A stretch of DNA of 11,050 bases from CAYJOG01 sp964371695 [NCBI: uncultured bacterium] (GTDB lineage Bacteria > CAYJOG01), in assembly GCA_964371695.1 (NCBI GenBank), contig CAYJOG010000053.1, positions 1-11,050 of the forward strand, in the 5' to 3' direction. Numbering within the stretch: position 1 is the first letter of the stretch; each line of letters begins with the position of its first letter. Below are positions 1-4,638 of this stretch, piece by piece. Position numbers and translations under genes: made by a program. The notes beneath the pieces are model-generated. The model saw only the letters and a program-made list of their open reading frames with translations. It was not told where the DNA came from and did no database searches.

Positions 1-9
1 TTCTCCCGG

Positions 10-38
10 CGTCATTCCCGCGAAAGCGGGAATACAGT
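10..38 (+). repeat. 29-bp dispersed palindromic repeat, left copy
   Basis: An ATTCCCGC arm (14-21), a GAAA tetraloop and a GCGGGAAT arm (26-33) form an 8-bp perfect hairpin flanked by CGTC and CAGT. The unit recurs in opposite orientation at 152-180 with one mismatch (A34). Similar CGTCATTCCCGCG-type repeats are widespread in environmental and proteobacterial genomes. Immediately left, CTCCCGGC (3-10) matches the distal foot of the REP units found later, so a REP cut by the window edge is possible. Confidence 0.85.
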
Positions 39-62
39 TGAACATAAAGAAAAAACCAGTTC

Positions 63-124
63 TGGTGGGGCAGGCGTCCCGCCTGCCTTTTTATATGAAC
101 GCAGGCAAGATGCCTGCGCCACCA
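63..124. repeat. Pair of inverted REP-like palindromes (BIME-like)
   Basis: Outer arms TGGTGG (63-68) and CCACCA (119-124) enclose two hairpins: GGCAGGCG-TCC-CGCCTGCC (69-87) and GCAGGCA-AGA-TGCCTGC (101-117). Read from the opposite strand, the second half repeats the first: a TGGTGG foot followed by a GCAGGC palindrome with a TCT loop. This is therefore two inverted copies of one REP-like unit, the usual arrangement of a BIME. It lies inside the 10-38/152-180 inverted repeat. Confidence 0.75.
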
Positions 125-151
125 AAAAAGAGGTTTGTTGTCCATGTTTCT

Positions 152-180
152 ACTGGATTCCCGCTTTCGCGGGAATGACG
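152..180 (-). repeat. 29-bp dispersed palindromic repeat, right inverted copy
   Basis: This is the reverse-complement partner of 10-38, matching 28 of 29 positions. The hairpin arms are ATTCCCGC (157-164) and GCGGGAAT (169-176). The two copies enclose about 113 bp holding the REP pair. Bases 181-264 after it show no gene or clear signal. Confidence 0.85.
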
Positions 181-264
181 CCATCCAGGGCGGGGCTTTC
201 AGGCGATGTCTGACCCACCAATTCCGAAAATGCTCTAGTGAAGACGGCGTGGGCATGGCCACAA

Positions 265-283
265 AATTCGCTGGCGGCGAATT
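265..283 (-). terminator. Possible intrinsic terminator of the acyl-CoA dehydrogenase gene
   Basis: Arms AATTCGC (265-271) and GCGAATT (277-283) with a 5-nt loop overlap the stop codon of the minus-strand gene. Read on the minus strand the stem runs into TTTTG. The stem is short and the U-tract weak, so this is only a candidate. Confidence 0.4.
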
Positions 284-1421
284 ACAGCCCCAGGCTCTTG
301 GCGATGATGAGTTTCATGATTTCGTTGGTGCCTGCATAAATCATCTGCACGCGGCTGTCCACATAGGCCTTGCTGATGGGGTATTCCCGCATGTAGCCAT
401 AACCCCCGAAAAACTGAAGGCACGTGTCCGACACCCGCTTGAACATTTCGCTGTGATACCACTTGGCCATGCAGGTTTCCACCATCACGGGTTTGCCTGC
501 GGTGTGTTCCTCAATCAGACGGTCCAGAAAAACCTGATTGATTTCCAGCTCCGTGGCCACTTCCACCAGCTTGAACTGGATGTGCTGGAACTTGTGCAGG
601 TTTTTGCCGAACGCCTGGCGCTCCTTGCAATATTTCACGGTGTCCTGATAAACCTTTTGCGCGCCCGCCACGCACATGATGGCCACAATCAGGCGCTCCT
701 GTTGCAGCTTTTTCATCAGATACATGAACCCCGCGCCCTCCTGCCCCAGCAGGGCCTCCTGGGGCACGCGGCAGTCTTCGAAATAATGCTCGGCGGTGTC
801 CTGGGCCAACAGGCCGATTTTTTTGAGCTTTTTGCCTTTCACGAACCCCTTGTTGCTGGCGGGCACCAGAAAAAGGCTCACGCCCTGGTGGCCTGCTTCG
901 AGGTTGGTTTTGGCGGCCACAATGGCCATGTCGCAGTGCAGGCCGTTGGTGATGAAGGTTTTCTGGCCGTTGATGATGTAATCCGTGCCGTCTTTTTTGG
1001 CGGTGGTGCGCAGGGCCGCCAAATCACTGCCTGTGCCCGGCTCCGTCATGTCAATGGCGGTGACCACCTCGCCGCTCACACATCGGGGCAGCCATTCCTG
1101 TTTCTGTTCGGGTGATCCGAAATCCTGAATGTAAGGAACCACGATGTCGTTGTGCAGGCTGATGCCGAAGCCCGACTGGTACATGCCCACGGTTTCTTCG
1201 TTGATAACGGCGGCATATTTGAAATCCGCCCCCATGCCGCCATATTCCTCTGGCACCATCACGCCCAGAAACCCCTGCTCCCCCGCCTTGGTCCACAGTT
1301 CCCGGCTCACCATGCCGTCTTCCTCCCACTGTTCGTGAAAAGGCACGGATTCTTTCTCCAGAAACTTGCGGTAACTGTCGCGGAAAAGTTTGTGCTCGTC
1401 GGTGAAAAGGGTGCGTTTCAT
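282..1421 (-). CDS. Acyl-CoA dehydrogenase, long-chain/isovaleryl-type active site
   Basis: This 379-residue flavoenzyme should catalyse the alpha,beta-dehydrogenation of an acyl-CoA thioester in the cytoplasm and pass electrons to an electron-transfer flavoprotein. The length and layout are those of a complete family member: an N-terminal helical domain, a beta domain with TEPGTGSD (126-133), and a C-terminal helical domain with the FAD-contacting RQAFGK (268-273) and FGGYGY (338-343). At the position where medium-chain enzymes carry the catalytic Glu (YEGT) this protein has YAGTNEIMK, with Ala363. Glu242 in LQQERL aligns with the helix-G base of long-chain and isovaleryl-CoA dehydrogenases, so catalysis is probably intact. 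The C-terminus resembles mammalian LCAD. ATG 1421 has no clear Shine-Dalgarno site; a TATAAG box lies 8 nt upstream. The gene is single and divergent from the RAYT. Exact substrate chain length is inference. Confidence 0.93.
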   Translation of the reverse strand: MKRTLFTDEHKLFRDSYRKFLEKESVPFHEQWEEDGMVSRELWTKAGEQGFLGVMVPEEYGGMGADFKYAAVINEETVGMYQSGFGISLHNDIVVPYIQDFGSPEQKQEWLPRCVSGEVVTAIDMTEPGTGSDLAALRTTAKKDGTDYIINGQKTFITNGLHCDMAIVAAKTNLEAGHQGVSLFLVPASNKGFVKGKKLKKIGLLAQDTAEHYFEDCRVPQEALLGQEGAGFMYLMKKLQQERLIVAIMCVAGAQKVYQDTVKYCKERQAFGKNLHKFQHIQFKLVEVATELEINQVFLDRLIEEHTAGKPVMVETCMAKWYHSEMFKRVSDTCLQFFGGYGYMREYPISKAYVDSRVQMIYAGTNEIMKLIIAKSLGL

Positions 1422-1429
1422 GAAGAGAG

Positions 1430-1459
1430 CTTATAACAGCCTCGCTTGATGATTTTCAA
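1430..1459 (-). promoter_or_regulatory. Sigma70-like promoter of the acyl-CoA dehydrogenase, apparently leaderless
   Basis: On the minus strand TTGAAA (1459-1454) is followed after 18 bp by TATAAG (1435-1430). The ATG at 1421 lies 8 nt past the hexamer; the overlapping TANNNT TAAGCT (1433-1428) ends 6 nt before it. Transcription would start at or next to the A of the ATG, giving a leaderless message. Confidence 0.6.
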
Positions 1460-1527
1460 GTGGTGGCCACAACGGGCTGTCCAACTTTGGGCATAATTTT
1501 CAGGTGGAAGATTTCCGCGAAAACCCT

Positions 1528-1974
1528 ATGCGTCTTTACCGCAAGCTGCCGCATTTTCGTCTGGAAGCAGGGCTTTATTTCGTGACTTGGCGGTTGCACC
1601 CTGCCCAAAAGCCCTTGTCTATGGCCGAGCGAAAAATCGTTGCAGACGCCTTGAGCTACTTCCAAAAGACCCGTTACCTGCTTTGGGCCTGGGTTGTCAT
1701 GGATGACCACGTGCATGTTTTGGTGGAACCCATAAATGCCTGGATATTAGAAAAAATCGTTCATTCCTGGAAAAGCTTTACCGCCCATCAAATCCTGAAG
1801 GCCGGGCACCGTCCTTCTCCACTGTGGCAGAGGGAATATTTCGACCGGCTCATGCGGAACGAGCAAGAAGCAAGCGAAAAGGCCGATTACATTTTGGGTA
1901 ATCCACTTAAAAGGTGGCCCGAAGAAAAAAACTACCCATGGGTTTGGCTTGCCGGTAAAAACCCTTTTTCCTGA
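1528..1974 (+). CDS. REP-associated tyrosine transposase (RAYT, Y1/IS200-like)
   Basis: This 148-residue protein belongs to the Y1 HUH single-strand DNA transposase family in its REP-associated branch. Visible hallmarks are the N-terminal LPHFRLEAGLYFVTWRL, the HUH metal site HVH (61-63) inside VVMDDHVHVLVEP, and the WQREYFDR ... YILGNP segment, where Tyr121 is the expected nucleophile. The length is near that of a complete RAYT, so it looks intact. RAYTs are single-copy domesticated transposases that cleave and rejoin REP palindromes bearing a GTAG-type foot; such palindromes lie 60 nt and 170 nt downstream. I chose ATG 1528 because the sequence before LPHF is short in the family. An in-frame GTG at 1504 would add eight residues and sits 6 nt after a CATAAT box. 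Codon use looks less GC-biased than in radA. The gene stands alone. Confidence 0.9.
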   Translation: MRLYRKLPHFRLEAGLYFVTWRLHPAQKPLSMAERKIVADALSYFQKTRYLLWAWVVMDDHVHVLVEPINAWILEKIVHSWKSFTAHQILKAGHRPSPLWQREYFDRLMRNEQEASEKADYILGNPLKRWPEEKNYPWVWLAGKNPFS

Positions 1975-2033
1975 TTTTTCGGAAAGGGAATGATTTTTCG
2001 CAGGCAACCAACTGGCTTCTCCCAATTTGTCTG

Positions 2034-2084
2034 GTAGCCCCGGCGTCCCGCCGGGAGTATTGGCTGCGCCGCAGGCGCACACCA
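2034..2084. repeat. REP pair downstream of the RAYT, GTAG foot
   Basis: GTAG (2034-2037) is followed by CCCGGCG-TCC-CGCCGGG (2039-2055), and then by TGCGCC-GCA-GGCGCA (2065-2079). TGGT (2032-2035) can pair with ACCA (2081-2084) around both. The layout of foot, TCC-loop hairpin, inverted second hairpin and closing arms matches 63-124 and 4561-4620 although the arm sequences differ. Confidence 0.75.
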
Positions 2085-2126
2085 TTCAGATTTTTTCTTC
2101 TTTGTGCGTGCAAAAAGAATTGGGTG

Positions 2127-2145
2127 ACGCCTTTGGCGTTTTTTT
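2127..2145 (+). terminator. Possible rho-independent terminator after the RAYT
   Basis: ACGCC (2127-2131), loop TTT and GGCGT (2135-2139) run directly into a seven-T tract (2139-2145). The stem is only 5 bp, but position and U-tract fit an exit signal about 150 nt past the RAYT stop. Confidence 0.45.
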
Positions 2146-2146
2146 G

Positions 2147-2227
2147 CTCCCGGCAGTTCGAGCGGAGTCTTTCTGGGTGCCCATTGGGGCACCCAGCCGC
2201 GAGAAGGCGATAGCACGCCGGGGCTAC
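2147..2227 (-). repeat. Expanded REP unit with internal hairpin
   Basis: Read on the minus strand, GTAGCCCCGGC (2227-2217) begins exactly like the 2034 and 4565 REPs, and GCCGGGAG (2154-2147) closes it. In place of the usual 3-nt loop there are 62 nt containing a perfect 10-bp hairpin: CTGGGTGCCC (2173-2182), loop ATTG, GGGCACCCAG (2187-2196). It is inverted relative to the 2034 unit; GGTAGCCCCGGCGT (2033-2046) and its reverse complement (2215-2228) bracket the interval. Confidence 0.65.
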
Positions 2228-2270
2228 CGAATATTTTTCCACCGATTAAACCCACTCCAGAACTTATCTC

Positions 2271-2422
2271 ATAAATCCCTCCATGGATTTATTCGACCGC
2301 CGTGGGCGAAAATGAATTCCGCCCACGAGCGCGAAAATCTGCGGGTTTTCAACCCTCCGGTTTTCGAGGCAGGTCCTCCTGACCTGCAGGAAGCCATCTC
2401 ATCGGTATTATGAGATGGCTTC
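2271..2422. repeat. Array of five consecutive hairpins upstream of and into radA
   Basis: Five inverted repeats lie almost end to end: ATAAATCC/GGATTTAT (2271-2292); CGTGGGCG/CGCCCACG (2301-2327); CGAAAA/TTTTCG (2332-2366) with GGGTT/AACCC inside; GCAGGTC/GACCTGC (2369-2387); and a perfect 13-bp pair, GAAGCCATCTCAT (2390-2402) with its complement (2410-2422) around a 7-nt loop. The last one buries the in-frame ATG at 2410 and ends 2 nt before the preferred radA start. It could be a structured leader RNA, a DNA element or REP relics. Between 2228 and 2270 I see nothing else. Confidence 0.7.
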
Positions 2423-2424
2423 TC

Positions 2425-3765
2425 ATGGCGCGGCCCAAAACCACATTTGTCTGCACCTGCTGCGGGGCCACCTTTATGAAATGGGCGGGCCGCTGCACCG
2501 CCTGCGGCGAGTTCAACAGCATCGAGGAACTGGCCGACCCCGGCCTGACGGTGAAGATACACGGCAGCGCCATAGAGCCCCGCTCGGTGCCGCTGGCGGA
2601 GATTCCCGCCGAGACCGGTTATGCAATCGCCACCGGCGAAGACGAACTGGACCGCGTGCTGGGGGGCGGTGTGCGCCCCGGCGGCGTGTATCTGCTGGGC
2701 GGCCCGCCGGGCATCGGCAAAAGCACCCTGGCGCTGTCGCTGGCGTCGCGTTTTGAAGGCGGTGTGTTGTATGTGAGCGGCGAAGAAGCCGGGGGACAGG
2801 TGCGCGAACGCCTGGACCGCCTGGGCGAGGCGGGGGCGGACCTGCGGTTTCTGGCCAGCGGATCGCTGGAAGGCGTGATGGACGAAATCGCGTCGCTTTC
2901 TCCCGCGCTGGTGGTGCTGGATTCCATCCAGACCGTGGCCACCCACGAGGCCCCCGGCGGTGCGGGCAGCGTGGGTCAGGTGCGTGAGTGCGGCCAGCGC
3001 CTCACCGCCCAGGCCAAGGTGATGGGCCACGGCCTGCTGCTCATCGGCCACGTCACCAAAGAGGGCCAGTTGGCCGGGCCGCGCATGTTGGAGCATCTGG
3101 TGGACACCGTGCTTTATTTCGAGGGGGAAGACCACGGCGTGCTGCGCCTGCTGCGTTCGTTCAAAAACCGTTTTGGCAGCACCAACGAGGTGGGACTGTT
3201 CGAGATGACACAGGCCGGGCTGAAGGGGGTGAGCAACGCCAGCGAGTATTTCCTCAGGGGCCGTCTGGCCGCGCCGGGCAGCGTGGTGACGGTGGCGGTG
3301 GAGGGCCTGCGGCCGCTGATTCTCGAAATTCAGGCCCTCACCAACCCCAGTGGTTACGCCACGCCCCGGCGCACGGTCACGGGCCTGGACCCCAACCGCG
3401 TGGCCATGGTGGCCGCTGTGATGGAGCGCCACATGGGCCTGCGCCTGAGCGACCACGACCTGTTTGTGAACGTGACCGGCGGCGTGCGCCTGAGCGACAC
3501 CAGCGCCGACCTGCCGGTGGCCCTGGCGATATGGAGCAGCTTTCACCGCAAGACCCTGCCCGCAGACCTGGTGAGTTTTGGCGAAATCGGCCTGACGGGC
3601 GAGGTGCGGGCGGTGGGCCACGCCGAAAAACGCCTCAAAGAGGCCAAGCAGATGGCTTTTTCCACGGCACTGTGCCCCCACAGCCACGCCGCGCCGGGGG
3701 CGGACCTGGGCCTCACGCTGTTGCCCCTGCGCTCGCTGAATGATCTGTCTGAACACCTGCCGTGA
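2425..3765 (+). CDS. radA: DNA repair protein RadA (Sms), recombination branch-migration helicase
   Basis: RadA is a cytoplasmic RecA-family, DnaB-like ring helicase that drives branch migration during homologous recombination and helps restart damaged forks. The 446-residue product has the complete family layout: an N-terminal zinc finger with Cys10, Cys13, Cys24 and Cys27; Walker A GPPGIGKST (93-101); Walker B LVVLDS ending at Asp166; the RadA-specific KNRFG (247-251); and a C-terminal Lon-protease-like domain (about 280-446) containing TSADLPVAL, which is non-proteolytic in RadA. I chose ATG 2425 because MARPKTTFVC matches the usual RadA N-terminus; ATG 2410 would add five atypical residues and lies in a hairpin stem. 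There is no strong Shine-Dalgarno site. A TATTAT box (2406-2411) lies 13 nt upstream but overlaps the hairpin. The gene is apparently monocistronic. Confidence 0.97.
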   Translation: MARPKTTFVCTCCGATFMKWAGRCTACGEFNSIEELADPGLTVKIHGSAIEPRSVPLAEIPAETGYAIATGEDELDRVLGGGVRPGGVYLLGGPPGIGKSTLALSLASRFEGGVLYVSGEEAGGQVRERLDRLGEAGADLRFLASGSLEGVMDEIASLSPALVVLDSIQTVATHEAPGGAGSVGQVRECGQRLTAQAKVMGHGLLLIGHVTKEGQLAGPRMLEHLVDTVLYFEGEDHGVLRLLRSFKNRFGSTNEVGLFEMTQAGLKGVSNASEYFLRGRLAAPGSVVTVAVEGLRPLILEIQALTNPSGYATPRRTVTGLDPNRVAMVAAVMERHMGLRLSDHDLFVNVTGGVRLSDTSADLPVALAIWSSFHRKTLPADLVSFGEIGLTGEVRAVGHAEKRLKEAKQMAFSTALCPHSHAAPGADLGLTLLPLRSLNDLSEHLP

Positions 3766-3781
3766 AAGCCTGTTTTATACA

Positions 3782-3904
3782 AATTTTCAACCGAAACGGC
3801 ATCAGTTCATTTTGATGCCAATTTTCACCGAACCGTCTGACTTCGCAGCACCCGTTTCCAAACTGGTTCATCGCTCAGAGTTAATGTTGTTTGGGTTGAA
3901 AATT
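3782..3904. repeat. Small inverted-repeat segment abutting the MITE
   Basis: AATTTTCAACC (3782-3792) and GGTTGAAAATT (3894-3904) are perfect 11-bp inverted repeats 101 bp apart. Inside, GGCATCA/TGATGCC (3798-3819) forms a hairpin whose loop carries GTTCATTTTGA, the same 11-mer that begins the MITE terminus at 3911. No gene is visible here. It may be a relic of a related element or a promoter-proximal structure. Confidence 0.5.
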
Positions 3905-3908
3905 GAAC

Positions 3909-4118
3909 TAGTTCATTTTGAGTAAGTTTATGCACAATTTTCCGCCTTACCCGCCTGAGCGCGAAGCGCGAAATAGCCGGGGTTTATTCAATAGCAAAAA
4001 ACCACTGCTTTTTGATTTTTGCTTATGTTTTGCCCCTCACCCGGTCCTACGGACCACCCTCTCCCCATAAGGGAGAGGGAACGATGTCAGAGTGCATAAA
4101 CTTATGCAAAATGAACTA
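3909..4118. mobile_element. Putative MITE of about 210 bp with TA-flanked terminal inverted repeats
   Basis: The left end (3909-3935) and right end (4092-4118) are inverted repeats matching 25 of 27 positions. Both begin with TA then GTTCATTTTG and finish with TAAGTTTATGCAC; the only differences are AG versus CA in the middle. Outside the TA the flanks stop matching, which fits a TA target duplication as made by Tc1/mariner-IS630 transposases. The interior has no gene but several hairpins: AGCAAAAA/TTTTTGCT (3993-4023), GGTCC/GGACC (4043-4055) and CCCTCTCCC/GGGAGAGGG (4057-4079). The last resembles a repeat common in bacterial genomes. No transposase is present, so any movement would have to be in trans. 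Confidence 0.7.
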
Positions 4119-4146
4119 ACCAGAGGCTTTTTCCCTCTGCGGCAAC

Positions 4147-4199
4147 GGGAGCGACGCCGCGACTCCGGAAAAGTTGGCAACGATGGGCACGCTCCCTAC
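4147..4199 (-). repeat. GTAG-foot long palindrome overlapping the hypA stop
   Basis: GGGAGCG (4147-4153) and CGCTCCC (4190-4196) are inverted repeats separated by 36 nt. On the minus strand the unit is preceded by GTAG (4199-4196), whose TAG is the stop codon of hypA. The form resembles the expanded REP at 2147-2227 with a different sequence. It could fold in the hypA 3' end, but no U-tract follows, so it is not called a terminator. Confidence 0.45.
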
Positions 4200-4549
4200 C
4201 CCACCTCCAACAGGTAAACACCCGTCAGTTCCTCCGGCAGTTCCAGGGCCGCCTTGCCACAGGCGGGGCACGTCTGGCCCATGGCGTCTTCGCCGGACTG
4301 ATGGCCACAGGCGGGGCAACGGCTGTGAGGCGCGGGTTCTTCAATCACCAGCGCCGCCCCCGACAGGGCCGGGTGTTCGTGGCCGTGATGGTGCTTGAGA
4401 TGCTCAAAGGCCGCTGCCACCTGGGCCGCCTTTACGCCGGCAAACGGCCCCACGCTCACCCGCAGGCGGCTCAGGCGCGCCACCCCCTGCGCCGCCGCCA
4501 GTTCCAGGGCTTTTTTCACCAGTGCGTCGGTCAGGCCGTGTTCGTGCAT
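4196..4549 (-). CDS. hypA: Hydrogenase/urease nickel incorporation protein HypA
   Basis: HypA is a small cytoplasmic metallochaperone that passes nickel, with HypB, to the large subunit of [NiFe] hydrogenase, or to urease in some species. The 117-residue product is full length. It starts MHE, where His2 is part of the conserved nickel site, and has a C-terminal zinc domain with Cys78-x2-Cys81 and Cys94-x2-Cys97. Unusually, residues 50-60 are histidine-rich (HLKHHHGHEHP) where typical HypA has a plain acidic or polar loop; extra nickel binding or storage there is inference. No hypB-F, hydrogenase or urease gene lies in the window. The start lacks a Shine-Dalgarno site; TAACCT (4561-4556) ends 6 nt before the ATG. 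A REP pair occupies the gap to the upstream gene. Confidence 0.9.
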   Translation of the reverse strand: MHEHGLTDALVKKALELAAAQGVARLSRLRVSVGPFAGVKAAQVAAAFEHLKHHHGHEHPALSGAALVIEEPAPHSRCPACGHQSGEDAMGQTCPACGKAALELPEELTGVYLLEVG

Positions 4550-4555
4550 GGTGTG

Positions 4556-4561
4556 AGGTTA
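4556..4561 (-). promoter_or_regulatory. -10-like TANNNT box for leaderless hypA
   Basis: On the minus strand TAACCT (4561-4556) is followed by CACACC and the ATG at 4549. The -35 zone falls in the REP pair and has no recognisable hexamer, so the call rests on spacing shared with other genes in the window. Confidence 0.35.
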
Positions 4562-4620
4562 CCTGTAGCCCCGGCGTCTCGCCGGGAGAAAAAAACCGCC
4601 GCAGGCGGCACAAAACAGGT
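4561..4620. repeat. REP pair between hypA and the membrane-protein gene
   Basis: GTAG (4565-4568) leads into CCCGGCG-TCT-CGCCGGG (4570-4586), followed by CCGCC-GCA-GGCGG (4596-4608). ACCTGT (4561-4566) and ACAGGT (4615-4620) close a three-way structure. The first hairpin differs from the 2034 copy by one loop base, and the whole layout is the same as at 63-124 and 2034-2084. Confidence 0.75.
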
Positions 4621-4638
4621 GTTTTTCCGGGTGACCAG

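Noticed and set aside
1-180. A CRISPR array
   Set aside because: There are only two copies of the repeat, they are in opposite orientation, and the interval is filled by another palindromic pair rather than spacers.
2410-2412. The ATG at 2410 as the radA start
   Set aside because: It lies in the right arm of a perfect 13-bp hairpin and adds residues not typical of RadA; ATG 2425 gives the usual MARPK N-terminus.
2269-3756. A 495-codon open frame on the minus strand opposite radA
   Set aside because: It is an antisense shadow of a GC-rich gene: its translation is rich in Ala, Gln, His and Arg with no motif, while the opposite strand encodes a textbook RadA.
4121-4139. A terminator for hypA formed by CAGAGG/CCTCTG
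   Set aside because: The T-run lies in the loop rather than after the stem, and the stem is only 6 bp.
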